Shown here: positions 1 through 11,740 of the stretch, piece by piece
Position numbering within the stretch: the first letter of the stretch is position 1
How the letters are laid out: each line of letters opens with the position of its first letter
Assembly: GCF_963678635.1 (NCBI RefSeq)
Contig: NC_087065.1
Coordinates: forward strand, 35,799,888 to 35,863,887
Origin: Symsagittifera roscoffensis
Lineage: Eukaryota; Xenacoelomorpha; Acoela; Convolutidae
DNA length: 64,000 nucleotides
Reading direction: 5' to 3'
Notes under the pieces: model-generated
What the model was told of the DNA's origin: nothing
What the model saw: only the letters and a program-made list of their open reading frames with translations
Databases searched by the model: none
Translations under genes and position numbers: made by a program

Positions 1-179
1 GTTTCGGATAGAGTTTAGAGTTTGTTAAAACTAACGTAACAAAAAGATTAGGTCTGATTCGTAAGCTGATTTGCAGAGAGATATTTTTATGTATAGCACC
101 GTGTGAAATAACTTGAGGCCACTGCAGAAACTGCAACAGAGGATGCAGCGTATACATATAGTGTATACGTGTCATGGCA
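1..179 (-). repeat. 3' LTR of the first Gypsy-like element (partial)
   Basis: Positions 1-179 align with 6105-6292: shared blocks include a CTAACGTAACAAAA-type stretch, GATTAGGTCTGATTCGTAAG, and a GGATGCAGCGTATA block. Both copies end in the same 13-base pattern closing with CA (left at 179, right at 6292), which reads TG on the element's sense strand as expected for an LTR edge. The left end is truncated by the start of the window. Confidence 0.75.
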
Positions 180-607
180 TACCCGGGGGCACAAAAAAAT
201 CTTACGAAGTCGGGTTTTAAAAACAATAACAACAATACCACCACCTGGTTGAGAATGATAACAAGGCTGAAGGCAACAAAAAGTAAAAATTAAAACTCAA
301 AACTTTATGATACTGGAAAGTTTTTAGAGGGTTTTGAGGCAGAAAGATTTTAACAGTTGACACCAAGACAAGTTACTCTTTGGAGACGATTCCCTTCGGC
401 GACTGCTTTTTGGGCGATGCGCCTGACTGGACTACCTTTTCAATGTTCCTCTAAATGAAACGACGCTTCGGTGTGACTGGAGAGGTGGTCGGATATGTAG
501 CAGGTACTGGTGGAATGGCAGCTTATTCTTCCACTTCTTTGACGGAATGGCGAACAGGGCTACCGTATCTGGCCGGAGCCTTCCTATTCCGTCCGGACGC
601 CCACGCG

Positions 608-1313
608 CTAGAGGAAGACGACTTCTGAGGCCGTTATCGTCTCGGGCTGTAGACTTTGGTGGTTCGGATCTAAAAAACCAACTGAAGGAGTGGTTTTCGA
701 CAGAGACGAGTACAATGGATTCGAAGGCGTTTGAACCACGTCCTGTGCCGCAGGTGACTGGCGAGGGGCTGAGCTGACCCTTGCTGCCCGCCTAGGGGTT
801 GACTTGTTCCTAGGAGTCTGCCTGGCCACGTCTGGAGTATCGGAGTCGGACAGAAAAACCACCGGGGGATCCGCTGTTCGTTTGTGTGTTGCTGGCAATA
901 TCGAAAGAGGGCATCTCGGAAACTGCGTAGAAGTTGAGCCTTTAGGCGTGACTTTCCTCGGGAGCGAGTTCTGGCCTGCCCTGACTCCTTGTGTGGGGGC
1001 TGCTGTTCTTTCAGCTAAAACTTCACTATTATAAAAGTTGCGTTTCAGAGCTATATGATTTTTCCGAAATTCATTTTCAGTGTCAGTGATATATGTGTTA
1101 AAAATGGACGCAAACATTCTTAAATTTTGATAGTCTATAAAGAGGTTTTCCAGACCTTCTATCTAGGCCCTTTATGAAAATTTTCACCCCGTGAGGACTA
1201 TGCAACAACAGAGATTCTAATTTACTTGTAGCGGTAGGTCTTGGGTGCAACGGGCCTTGTGAAAGTGAAGGTTTTCTGCTGTGAACATCAGCAACACGGT
1301 CATAGAATCTCAT
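608..1313 (-). pseudogene. Pol C-terminal tail of the first Gypsy-like element
   Basis: Two open stretches (1098-1313 and 608-1117) continue the element 3' of the integrase core in different frames. The first contains a segment resembling the KxFIKxLDRRSGKPLY type of integrase C-terminal region. The second is basic and rich in Pro, Ser, Thr and Arg, with a SDSDTPD acidic patch, as in low-complexity Pol tails. No conserved domain is recognised, so the assignment rests on position between the integrase core and the left LTR. It could instead be an unrelated third ORF. Confidence 0.45.
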
Positions 1314-1416
1314 GGTACTCTTTTTGAGACCAGACTTGAGGGCATAGGCATTTTATTGTTTCTGGCCTCGAGCTCTCGCATCAACTTGCGTCCCGTCTCC
1401 TCATTGATGTTCCACT

Positions 1417-2060
1417 TCAACTGACTACACCGATTTTACCACTTTTTACCTCTTTCACTTTGTCGCGGCTGAATTCCTGGCTCTGTCGATCTTCACATTT
1501 GAGGAGGCTCCGTACAAGGATACCCTGATTTGAAAAATTTTTCGGAGTCTTAGCCTTGGCCAAAGAAAGTACCGTGTTTGGTTTTCGACCTAATTTTTGA
1601 TCAAATGGCGACATTTTAAGAGTCGCATGTTTAGATTTCTTGAGTTCTTCCAAAATCGTATGAAGACTGTGGTTAAGATTTTTGTAAAGTGGACTAAACG
1701 CTTCGGTACCCAGCTTATGTTTTATCGTTTGAATTGTCCGTTCCACTAACCCAGAGCCACGATGATCCCCGATTGGGCAGAAGACATGCTCAATCCCCAA
1801 ATTATTGCAACATTTCTTTAGCACTGCACTCTTGAAACCAGAGCCGTGTTCCATAAGAATAGATTTTGGTATGCCATGCAAACTTATATTTGCTTCGAGC
1901 AACTTAACTATCTTTTTGGAACCGGTATTTTTAGTTAGAAGAACGGTCGGGAATTTTGAGTACCTATCTACGGCCACCAAGATAAAACCTTCCTACTTTT
2001 CTCGTCAGGAAGCGGGTCCGCAAAGTCTAATTGTAATTCCTCAATAAAAAGAGGAGAGAG
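1417..2060 (-). pseudogene. Integrase catalytic core (rve), first Gypsy-like element
   Basis: The open stretch 1417-1980 begins with MVAVDRYSKFPTVLL and contains LMEHGSGFKSAVLKK and GLVERTIQTIKHKLG, the landmarks of a retroviral-type integrase core. Just upstream, in another frame (about 2005-2060), is a LDFADPL motif carrying the first catalytic Asp, so at least one frameshift splits the core. The position normally holding the second catalytic Asp (TDNGSxF in relatives) is Glu here (MEHGSGF), while the third acidic residue (VER) is kept. The copy is therefore inactive by frameshift and probably by substitution. It lies directly 3' of the zinc-binding domain at 2108-2464. Confidence 0.85.
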
Positions 2061-2107
2061 TCGGAAATGATAGTGAAGTATTAGCTGTTTTAAAAGACTT
2101 AAGATTC

Positions 2108-2464
2108 TTACCAAACTTTGCGCATTCCATGCTTATTTGACACTCTTTTGACAATCTGGCGATTCAAGTAGGGCCAGCAGATGTACTCGGCCGCCTCGAT
2201 CATGGCCTGTTGTCCGGTGAAAGACCGATGTAACTGCCTCAAAATCGCCGCTTGCAGTTTCAAGGGGATTGCCAGCTTGTTGTCAAAAATGACGCAGTTG
2301 TCCACCTCCATAGCTACTGGCCAGAATTGGGAGACATGTAGGCCTTGTTTGGTGAAGGTTTGGACATCATTGTCTAGGATCGCTCGCTTCATCGGGCTGA
2401 GGAACTCGTCTTTGTCTGTCAGCTCTGCCAGTAAACTAACGTCAAACAGACTAGATAGCCCCAC
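2108..2464 (-). pseudogene. Integrase N-terminal zinc-binding domain, first element
   Basis: The translation contains LRQLHRSFTGQQAMIEAAEY followed by CWPYLNRQIVKRV, matching the integrase H2C2 region of Gypsy elements, where relatives read LHxSHxGQxxM and then WWPxMNxDIV. The second His of the motif appears as Phe (HRSFTG), and the CxxC pair is not intact at the expected place, so zinc binding is probably lost. The domain precedes the catalytic core in the sense direction, as expected. Its upstream part should be the end of RNase H but is not clearly recognisable. Confidence 0.75.
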
Positions 2465-3157
2465 AAATTACTTCTTGTCCTGTGAGACAAACAGCCTTGT
2501 CTTGATAGTACACACACTTTCCCTAGCACGGAGCTGACGGGCTTGATTAAAAAATTATTTTTACCGGCACTTCTCGATAAAAATTGCGATTGATTGAAGC
2601 CGAGTTCTGGGAGGTCCCGATCGTTTCCTGTTTTCCTGTCTTCAGATTAAGTATGACGAGAGGATGGTAGCATCTCGAATATATAGGGGGCCGGTGTGCC
2701 GTCGCTGGGGCCTTGTGGAAAAATTTCCACAAAATTTAATAGGTTCTATTGGACTGCCGTATTGTCGAGTAGAGCGGATTCATACAGAGGGGAGCTCATG
2801 TTTAAGTATGATTGGTCAACTGAATTCGAGTGAACAATAAGGCGAAACTGATTTAGATATGACTGGAAATACTCTCAAGTTATTGCAGTTTGCATACTTG
2901 AATGTGATTGGCTGAGCGCAGAATCGCATGATTGCGGCGAAAAACTTTACCTTGAGCTCGAAAAAGATTGGTCGAAATTTTCCGTCAAAATACACGCCGC
3001 CTGTGGTGTCAAATGACGTGAAATCGGTCTGCGTTTTGATTGGCTGTAATTTTGCGGCAAGCAGCTAACGCCCTCTCGTGGTTTAAAACCATCAATTTTT
3101 CTGTAAGACTGCTACAGGATTTTGTCGCCTCCTACCGGCGCGTGACCGAAAGCTCTG

Positions 3158-3260
3158 GGTGAATTTGTTTGGACGAGATTAGACGTGCCAGATGTGCCAC
3201 CCCCAAGCGGCATAGCGCTAATATAATCTTCGTGGTCTGAGCGGGTTACGGAAGCAAAAG
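3158..3260. repeat. Internal direct repeat, copy 1 of 2
   Basis: About 100 bp starting GTGGGTGAATTTGTTTGGAC and ending with GGTTACGGAAGCAAAAG recurs at 4135-4238 with only a few differences. The first copy interrupts the RT remnant; the second lies in the protease region. This shows a duplication or template switch inside the dead Gypsy-like element. Confidence 0.9.
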
Positions 3261-3496
3261 ATTCTCGACCGCATCAGTTTTGAAATGGAGGAACCCGTCG
3301 AGTATCCACACCAGCCATTCTTTTTTGTCCACCGCGAACTCACAATGTATATTTTAAAAGCAAAACCTTCTTCATCTAAACGAGATAGGACCTTTTGAAA
3401 GATTTCGTTATGTTTTGACAGCGTCCCTGTTGGGACCACGAGAATGTCGTCTAGATAGCAAACAGTTCCCAGGACACCTTGTAGCGTGCAATCCAT
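3218..3496 (-). pseudogene. Reverse transcriptase palm fragment, first element
   Basis: Reads LGTVCYLDDILVVPTGT near residue 10-25, with the YLDD catalytic box of Ty3/Gypsy reverse transcriptases, followed by the expected HNEIFQKVLSRLDEEGF helix that precedes the thumb. The reading then runs into sequence (about 3158-3260) that is repeated at 4135-4238, so the 3' side of the RT is interrupted by a duplicated segment. Only the C-terminal palm is preserved. The N-terminal RT in 3500-4020 survives as scattered blocks in several frames. Confidence 0.8.
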
Positions 3497-4039
3497 TGCC
3501 TTTTAAAACTCAGACGGCTTATCCGTTAATCTGTAGATCCCAGTTTTGAATCGGTATGCTCCGGTCAATTCACCACAACTGAAATTGAATTTACAATGAC
3601 TACTCGTCATCTCTGAAAGCTTGATTTGACTCCACGCGTATTTTTAATCAGGGGAAGTAAACCACACCGAGCCTGGGACAATTCTGTAAATGATCTGTGC
3701 GGCTAAATTGATAAGTTCTAGAATTTTGGGCATTTCCTATATATTTTTTTCAGATCTGCGCATTAAGGGGCTTAGAGTCCATAGCTAGCTTAAGCGAGCC
3801 GTCTTTCATTGCAGTAATCTTTATCGGGTTAATGAAGTGGTCCATCGTACACTTGTCTAACTTGGTAATATGACCAACCCTAACCAGCGCCTTGAGCTCC
3901 TCTGATACTCAATCCTGAAAATGGATGGACACCTTCCGAGCTTTAACCTGCCTTGTGATTAGTGGATCCTTGAAATTGGTATATACTTGATGAGATTTAG
4001 ATCTTCCAAGTCTAGTGAATAATTATTGTAACTTCCTTA

Positions 4040-4405
4040 CAAAAAGCGCCTTGATCAGTTTGGAGGAGGAGTTTTCCATCGTATTCTTCACTATGTTGTT
4101 TTCTGGCGGATTTGGTTGAATTGTATCAAAAGCTGTGGGTGAATTTGTTTGGACGAGATTAGACCCAAGATGTGCCACCCCCAAGCGGCGTAGCGCTAAT
4201 ATAATCTTCGTGGTCTGACCGGGTTACGGAAGCAAAAGCTTGAGCCAATATGCTAGAAACGACCGTAAGATCGCCGGAACTGCACAAAACTCTAGTAAAA
4301 AAATTGTGGTGCTCCTTAAAAAAAGCGCCTTGATCAACTCGGAGGAGGAGTTTCCACCACATTCTTCACCTTGTTTTTTTCTGGCGGATTTTGTTGAATT
4401 GTATC
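4040..4405. repeat. Nested duplications in the protease region
   Basis: Two overlapping duplications meet here. The block about 4042-4130 (AAAAGCGCCTTGATCA... through GGCGGATTT...TTGAATTGTATC) recurs at about 4322-4408, offset ~282 bp. Between them sits the second copy (4135-4238) of the repeat at 3158-3260. The patchwork suggests at least two rearrangement events in the element. Confidence 0.8.
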
Positions 4406-4724
4406 GATGGGGAGTGATCCTTGTAGATCTAGTCCAAGTAAGCAGCGCGTTCTGGTCTCCAACACCAGAAAAGTGGCGTTGTGATTCTTCCACCCTCCGG
4501 ACGAACGATATTGAGATGGACAGACTACCGACAATACTAATTGATTTCTTGTTATAGTCTACATTAGAGACAAATTTTGGCAAATTTTGGACATTAGTGA
4601 TTATTGACCGAGGATTCTGGCGGAGTAGAATATCGGCTGTGCGTTTGATCAGAAACCACACCGGGTTGCCCGTATCCACAGTGAGGTAGAATGGTTTCAC
4701 TCCCGAGCGTAACATAACAATCAA
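4224..4724 (-). pseudogene. Aspartic protease fragment, first Gypsy-like element
   Basis: The first 30 residues contain FYLTVDTGNPVWFLI, with the catalytic DTG triad of retroviral-type aspartic proteases (the usual third residue is G, followed by a small residue). Further residues resemble the substrate flap region, but a duplicated segment follows and no second structural landmark is clear. It lies between the CCHC gag fragment (5125-4913) and the RT fragment, which is the normal place for the protease. The C-terminal half of this open frame is probably duplicated RT-proximal sequence rather than protease. Confidence 0.65.
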
Positions 4725-4912
4725 AATCCGAGGCGTACTTTAATTAGATTTCAGCAATTCGAGGCTGCAATATTGGACTGTGGATTGTTTTTGAGTGGCT
4801 AAATGCTGAGAATAACATACTCAGGTTCGCTGTCTGCACCCTTCTCAATCACAATATTGTCAACCTCTGTTTCTAGACTCACTGGGGAATCAGCCTCTTC
4901 CACTCGGTTGAC

Positions 4913-5270
4913 TCAGCGCTTAGTGGAGTTACACACTTTTGCAAAGTGACCATTCTTTCTGCATGAACGGCACTCCAACTCTCGCGCTGGGTATATTTTC
5001 CGATGATCTGCGGAAAACGTGTTGCCACATAAGTACAACGACTCGGCTGGGTTTTGATTTTTTCTGTCTATGGCGCTGTGTTTGCGGAAGGAGTGTTGTC
5101 CACCACCTCGACGAGGTTGCGGCAAAAACGTTGGTTCTTGTTTGATTTTTGGTAGACTCAGGGGTGAACTGTTTTAATTATGAGGCAGGGTTTTCTGGAG
5201 TTCCATGAACGTGGATGCGCCTTTTTCCAGTTCTAACGCCAATTTTAGTGTTTCATTGTGATCATGATGA
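4913..5270 (-). pseudogene. Gag nucleocapsid CCHC knuckle, first element
   Basis: The open stretch 4913-5125 ends with CRSCRKNGHFAKVC, a perfect C-x2-C-x4-H-x4-C zinc knuckle, as used by Gag nucleocapsid to bind genomic RNA. It is preceded by a basic QPRRGGGQ segment. Upstream, in another frame (about 5190-5260), an ETLKLALELEKG-like helix typical of the capsid C-terminus is visible, so a frameshift separates capsid from nucleocapsid. Position just 5' of the protease fits Gag. Confidence 0.8.
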
Positions 5271-6104
5271 TTTTTCCGAATGAGTGTACCCTGCACTTCC
5301 GTATCGCGATTACGACCTATGAACATACTTCTCCTCACACTTTGCTCCTCCGCTGCAAATCAATTACAGTGTCGAATGGAACGACAAAAAGGATTCGTTT
5401 GCCTCCATGTACCAATAATTGTAGAGTTTGAAGCGTTCCATGGTGAATTTTACCTACAACTTGAAGGCGTACAAACAGTTCTTATAAATTTTCTGAACGA
5501 TAACAGATTAAAATCGGCATGTACTAATTTCTTTCTGCCCTCATTCCCATGAGCAAAAACAATAATCGCGATTTTGCTCTTGCTTCGGCTTCGTGAAAAA
5601 ACCAGTTCCTCCCAATCCGTGGCCCCCGTCTTTCGTCATTCTATGTTCGCTTCCTCGAACCGCCTAATTCCAGCTGCGTCTCTATGGAGGCGATAATCTG
5701 CCTCGGGCTATGATTCTGGGTCCGGCATCGTCTCTAGCCTTGTGGCGAGTCATCGTGAACAGCGCTAGGTTCAGCGACGATATCAGACACATTGAAGTTG
5801 TCTTTTATTCCCAATGCAAGACTGAACTTTCCAAACCAGCTGTCCCAACTGTATGGCGGGGACATTGATGGCTTTTTTCAAGTATTTGGTAAGCCGGGGA
5901 GGTCCGTCCTGTCATCCGAAACAGGAACTGCTGACTACGCTTTGACATTTACCGAACTCCAAACTCCGGGACTGATAAAACTCGATAAATTGAGAAGTGT
6001 AAGTGAATACAAGGGTCATAAACCTGATATTAGTACCTTGAAGAGAGAATGAATGGTATCTGAGAAGTTGAATTTACTTTATGTACATAGAGTTTTTTAG
6101 GACA
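5270..6104 (-). other. Degenerate gag/5' leader region, first element
   Basis: Between the nucleocapsid and the right LTR this ~830 bp should hold the capsid, matrix and untranslated leader. Open stretches on both strands are short and in several frames. No conserved motif other than the capsid-like helix at its left border is recognisable. A primer-binding site next to the LTR could not be identified with confidence. Confidence 0.5.
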
Positions 6105-6292
6105 GTAGTATCGAATAGAGTTGAAAGATTTTCAGGGCTAACGTAACAAAAGGATTAGGTCTGATTCGTAAGCCGATATGCAGACAGATGATTTTATTTA
6201 TAGCACGGCTGGTGGGCGTCCTTGGCGCCACTGCATAAACTGCAACAAAGGATGCAGCGTATAAATATATGTAGTGTTTACGTGGCATGACA
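6105..6292 (-). repeat. 5' LTR of the first Gypsy-like element
   Basis: Matches 1-179 over its whole length (shared GATTAGGTCTGATTCGTAAG and GGATGCAGCGTATA blocks). On the sense strand it begins TGTCATGCC at 6292, and a TATATTTATA box follows within about 30 bases, plausible as the element's promoter TATA. The left border (about 6085-6105) is uncertain because the partner copy is cut by the window edge. Confidence 0.75.
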
Positions 6293-8414
6293 CCCTTTAT
6301 TCGTTTTTGCGCTACAAGTCTTTGTGCGACTCAAAAAAGCGTACTACGGCATGTGCAACTCAAAATGGATGTAACTAACAGAAGAAGTGAGAAAACGTGC
6401 CAACAAGTCAATTTGGTAAGCTCCACTAATCCCGGTGCAAAGAATATTTTAGGTTTATTTAATCATAGGTCTAATTTTTACACTTCTTCGTATATGATCA
6501 TTAATCTGTCTCGAAAAACCAAATTTTGAACATCACCTCAGAAAATGTCTTCTGAAAAAACAAAGGTTTCCCAACTTTTTTCGTGGTGCAACAATTCGGT
6601 TTACACCCTACAAATTCGGTTTTCACCTAAATTCGGTTTATTGTCATATATTATCCATAACAGTGAAATATATATATTGTTTCAACAATACTGACATAAT
6701 TTAATTTGGACGAAAACCAAGAGAAATTAATTATGAAAAAAACTTCAACTTTTTCCCCAATGTAATTGCAGTCTTTGTTTTGAAGAAAAATTTGTGAGGC
6801 AACCTTTTTAATTTTGCGCTTGCGGAACATTTGAAAACATATTGATTTTTTTTGGTATCTACCTGAGTTCCGCACGTAGTTTCTTATTTAATTAGGGCTT
6901 GTAATCAAATTACAAGTTTTTGATTTGGGTAATTACAAGTTTTTTCACAATACGGAAACAATTTCCATACAATTCTCTCCTCACTAGATATTGTTTTTGT
7001 ATTGTGAAAATACTTGTATTTACATATTTTTGATTTGGGTTATAAGTCTGCGAACTCTAAATCCATGCTCAAAAATTTCTCTCTAGTGATTTCAATTTGG
7101 TCTAGTTAAAGCTGCTCAACCTTAGATATTATGAATTTCTCCCTCCCCCAAACACAGACTGATTCAAACAATTTTTTGACTCAAGCTTATCCGGAAATTA
7201 TAGAACTTTTCAATCGGTACACTAGGACAAGATTTTGAATTAAATGTTAAATGTAACTGGAGAAATCGTTTTTGACATGCAACCTTGTGCAATTGATATG
7301 TGGTTGCCAAAATTCTTTCTAGCTCCTTTTGAAAACTTCCATGTGGACGTAAGTTTCTAGCTTTTTATAAAAAAAATTTTCTTGCCTCTTGTTCATTTGA
7401 TTTGAAAAATTCCTTCTGCGTTTGTTCAAAGAACCTAACTGATCTAGTTTTTTCTCTTGTCAACGTTCGAATGCCTAACTCCAGCTTTTGTTTTGCCTGA
7501 GCGATAGAAAATTTTTGTTTCCACATAAATTTAGTTTTTCGAATCTTAGCTTCATAGCTGCGTAATTAGCAAAAACATCGGAACTGATGTTTCTTAAAAA
7601 TATTTTTGAATACAGTAAAATGCAGGTATGATATCCAAAAGTTGAGTTCTCTGCAACTCATTAATACTGCCTACAATATAAAATTTTTGTTCCTGAACAA
7701 AACTTTTTATTGAGCAGCTTATGATCGACAATCAAAGAGTACGTATATTAATCAATTTTTTTGTTCCAGCCCTTGCAAACGGGAAAAATTTTTCATTCAG
7801 GTGTGCTTTACTTTTTTTCATTTATTTGTTTTCCACGATAAATCAGGCACCACATATTAGACTAAATTCGAGCAAAATTGAGCAAGTGAGGAATTTCAAA
7901 ATCAATTTATTTTTCTGCCTAAACTAAGCCGTAAAAATTAATTTTTCTCGAAAACAATTAGTCCTTGAAATTTCTTTGGGTCATTTATAGTATCAAAAAA
8001 TTCGATTTTATTTGATTTTTTAACGAAGCCTTTTTGTTTTTCTAGTAATTTTTTGCTAAAGTTGTTCAGAATTTTCATTTTGTCAAGACGCAAAAATTTT
8101 TAGAAGGATGCTAGTTATTTTTTTTTGTGAAGATTGCTCTTCGAGAAAGGTTATTTTTCCTCGCTCTCATGATGCGGTACATATACTTTTTTTTGTGCTT
8201 GATAAATTTTTTTTGATGGATTATTTCTTTCGTTTTTATTTCTTTTCTCGAAAATTTCCGTCTTTTTCAAAATTAGATTTTTTTATTAGAATCCACACAA
8301 TATTTCGAAAGTTTTATTTTATTTTGTTTTATTGTAAAAGTTTTATTTTGTTTTTTGAAAGTCAATTACACGCTTTTCAATTCAAAGTTCCTAGGTCAAT
8401 TTTTTGTTTTTCTT
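6293..8414. other. AT-rich intergenic DNA without a recognisable gene
   Basis: No open stretch here has credible protein character. The longer ones (for example 8108-8416) are poly-Phe/Leu translations of T-rich DNA. The only structure noted is the inverted repeat at 6943-7009, which shares sequence with the satellite that starts at 8415. Confidence 0.6.
6943..7009. repeat. Inverted repeat related to the 820 bp satellite
   Basis: TTTCACAATACGGAAACAAT at 6943-6962 is the reverse complement, with one mismatch, of the 20 bases at 6990-7009. The 27 bp loop (TTCCATACAATTCTCTCCTC...) and right arm match the opening of each ~820 bp satellite unit (for example 8440-8490), where the left arm is absent. 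This could be a hairpin end of the satellite's parent element or a small foldback. Confidence 0.7.
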
Positions 8415-11400
8415 GACACCGCATTTTCTTTTGATCGTAAATTTCCATACAATTTTCTCCTCACTATATATTGTTTCCGTATTGTGAAACGCTCTAAGTT
8501 TAACAATTGGTTTTGATCGTCCATTTCAACCAAGTTTTTTATTTGAAAAATTAGCTAAAACAGCAATCTGTTATAAACTATAAAGTCTAAAATGTATAAT
8601 AAACCCTACTTTTAATTTTAAAGTTTTTCAATTAGGTTTATAGCACTGAAACTGTGCATTTTTTTCTTTTGCAGCCTAGTTTGTACGTTTTATTCACTAT
8701 GTTCTTCAACCTAAAACTACTATTTTCTATTTGAATGTTTTTTACAAATTTTTTAAAAGTTTATATTTTGCATAACGCAAGCTCATACTAAGCTGCGCCT
8801 TAGTTTGCAAGGTCCACAATGAAAAACCCTTTTGTTAATTGAGATTTTGGACTACTTTTCACTCTTGATTGTGGTTCTTAACGCCAACAAGTTGATCAAT
8901 ATTGTTTTCGGAACCAAAAATATTGGAACAAGAGAAGAAATATAGTTACAAAAAATCTTTAGAAAAAACTGCGATTCGCGATACGTTAGAAGTTTTCCAA
9001 ATTCTTACTTAGCAGTCTTGTGCTCAGATTTTTCACTTTAGGTTTTGCAGGCTTAAGTCAAATTTTGCAGACTTATGTTCAGATATAGCAGAACTTTGTT
9101 TACGCTTTGCACGTTTAGGTGCAGAGCAGACTTTGTAGGTAAATGTGCAGACTTTTTGTCTTATGTCCAGACTTTTCAGTAACATGTTTAAGTCTTGCAG
9201 AATGTCAATTTGAATGTCAATTTCTTTTTTTTGACACCGCATTTTCTACTGATCGTAAATTTTCATACAATTTTCTCCTCACTATATAATGTTTCCGCAT
9301 TGTGAAACGCTCTAAAATTAACAGTTGGTTTTGATCGTCCATTTCAACCAAATTTTTTATTTGAAAAATCAGCTTATACAGCAATCTGTTATAAACTATA
9401 AAGTCTAAATTGTATAATAAACCCTACTTTTAATTTTAAAGTTTTTTTCATTAGGTGTAATAGCACTGAAACTGTGCATTTTTTTCTTTTGCAGCCCAAT
9501 TTGTACGTTTTATTCACTATGTTCTTCAACCTAAAACTACTATTTTTTATTTGAATGTTTTTTTTTACAAATTTTTCAAAAACTCTCATTTTGCTTGAAG
9601 CAAGCTCATACTAAGCTGCGACTTAATTTGCAAGGTCCACAATGAAAAACCCTTTTGTAAATTGAGATTTTGGACTACTTTTCACTCTTGATTGTGGTTC
9701 TTAACGCCAACAAGTTGATCAATATTGTTTTCGGAACCAAAAATATTATAACAAGAGAAGAAATATAGTTACGAAAAATCTTTAGAAAAAACTGCGATTC
9801 GCGATACGTTAGAAATTTTCCAAATTCTTACTTAGCAGTCTTGTGTTCAGATTTTTCACTTTAGGTTTTGCAGGCTTAAGTCAAATTATGCAGACTTATG
9901 TTCAGATATAGCAGAACTTTGTTTACGCTTTGCACGTTTAGGTGCAGATCAGACTTTGTAGGTAAATGTGCAGACTTTTTGTCTTATGTCCAGACTTTTC
10001 AGTAACATGTTTAAGTCTTGCAGACTTTCATTTGAATGTCAATTTCTTTTTTTTTGACACCGCATTTTCTTTTGATCGTAAATTTCCATACAATTTTCTC
10101 CTCACTATATAATGTTTCCGCATTGTGAAACGCTCTAAAATTAACAGTTGGTTTTGATCGTCCATTTCAACCAAATTTTTTATTTGAAAAATCAGCTTAT
10201 ACAGCAATCTGTTATAAACTATAAAGTCTAAATTGTATAATAAACCCTACTTTTAATTTTAAAGTTTTTTTAATTAGGTGTAATAGCACTGAAACTGTGC
10301 ATTTTTTTCTTTTGCAGCCCAATTTGTACGTTTTATTCACTATGTTCTTCAACCTAAAACTACTATTTTTTATTTGAATGTTTTTTTTACAAATTTTTCA
10401 AAAATTCTCATTTTGCTTGAAGCAAGCTCATACTAAGCTGCGACTTAATTTGCAAGGTCCACAATGAAAAACCCTTTTGTAAATTGAGATTTTGGACTAC
10501 TTTTCACTCTTGATTGTGGTTCTTAACGCCAACAAGTTGATCAATATTGTTTTCGGAACCAAAAATATTATAACAAGAGAAGAAATATAGTTACGAAAAA
10601 TCTTTAGAAAAAACTGCGATTCGCGATACGTTAGAAATTTTCCAAATTCTTACTTAGCAGTCTTGTGTTCAGATTTTTCACTTTAGGTTTTGCAGGCTTA
10701 AGTCAAATTATGCAGACTTATGTTCAGATATAGCAGAACTTTGTTTACGCTTTGCACGTTTAGGTGCAGATCAGACTTTGTAGGTAAATGTGCAGACTTT
10801 TTGTCTTATGTCCAGACTTTTCAGTAACATGTTTAAGTCTTGCAGACTTTCATTTGAATGTCAATTTCTTTTTTTTTTTGACACCGCATTTTCTTTTGAT
10901 CGTAAATTTCCATACAATTTTCTCCTCACTATATAATGTTTCCGCATTGTGAAACGCTCTAAAATTAACAGTTGGTTTTGATCGTCCATTTCAACCAAAT
11001 TTTTTATTTGAAAAATCAGCTTATACAGCAATCTGTTATAAACTATAAAGTCTAAATTGTATAATAAACCCTACTTTTAATTTTAAAGTTTTTTTAATTA
11101 GGTGTAATAGCACTGAAACTGTGCATTTTTTTCTTTTGCAGCCCAATTTGTACGTTTTATTCACTATGATCTTCAACCTAAAACTACTATTTTTTATTTG
11201 AATGTTTTTTTTACAAATTTTTCAAAAATTCTCATTTTGCTTGAAGCAAGCTCATACTAAGCTGCGACTTAATTTGCAAGGTCCACAATGAAAAACCCTT
11301 TTGTAAATTGAGATTTTGGACTACTTTTCACTCTTGATTGTGGTTCTTAACGCCAACAAGTTGATCAATATTGTTTTCGGAACCAAAAATATTATAACAA

Positions 11401-11740
11401 GAGAAGAAATATAGTTACGAAAAATCTTTAGAAAAAACTGCGATTCGCGATACGTTAGAAGTTTTTCAAATTCTTACTTAGCAGTCTTGTGTTCAGATTT
11501 TTCACTTTAGGCTTTGCAGGCTTAAATCAGACTTTGCAGACTTATGTTCAGATATAGCAGTATTTTGTTTACGCTTTGCGCGTTTAGGTGCAGTGCAGAC
11601 TTTGAAGGTAAATGTGCAGACTTTTTGTCTTATGTCCAGACTTTTCAGTAACATCTTTAAGTCTTGCAGACTTTCATTCGGACTTTGCAGACTTTTGTTC
11701 CGACTTTGCAGTGTTTTAATTCGGCTTTGAGGATACATGT
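8415..11740. repeat. Four tandem copies of an ~820 bp satellite
   Basis: Units start with GACACCGCATTTTC at 8415, 9233, 10056 and 10880, giving periods of 818, 823 and 824 bp. Common landmarks are a CTCCTCACTATATA block near the start, ACTGTGCATTTTTTTCTTTTGCAG in the middle, AACGCCAACAAGTTGATCAA, and a CAGACTT-rich end. Units 2-4 share variants absent from unit 1 (CAGCCCAATTTG versus CAGCCTAGTTTG; GCGACTTAATTTG versus GCGCCTTAGTTTG), and units 3 and 4 are almost identical, so the array grew recently at its right side. No unit encodes a credible protein. Confidence 0.95.

Larger units (their letters stand above)
1..6292 (-). mobile_element. Decayed Ty3/Gypsy-like LTR retrotransposon
   Basis: Two similar terminal blocks (1-179 and about 6105-6292) enclose fragments that read, on the minus strand from high to low coordinates, in Ty3/Gypsy order: CCHC zinc knuckle (gag), aspartic protease, reverse transcriptase, integrase zinc domain, integrase core. 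This order with integrase last is diagnostic of Ty3/Gypsy rather than Ty1/Copia. Every module is interrupted by stops or frameshifts, and the interior carries two duplicated segments, so the copy is dead. The left LTR is cut by the window edge, so the target-site duplication cannot be checked. Element class is well supported; family is not assigned. Confidence 0.85.

Noticed and set aside
8108-8416. 102-codon plus ORF rich in Phe, Leu and Ser
   Set aside because: Translation of T-rich DNA; no motif, and its end runs into the satellite.
11502-11738. Minus-strand ORF with heptad-like KSLQS repeats
   Set aside because: Arises from the ~21-24 bp CAGACTT minisatellite; related ORFs in the older units are broken.
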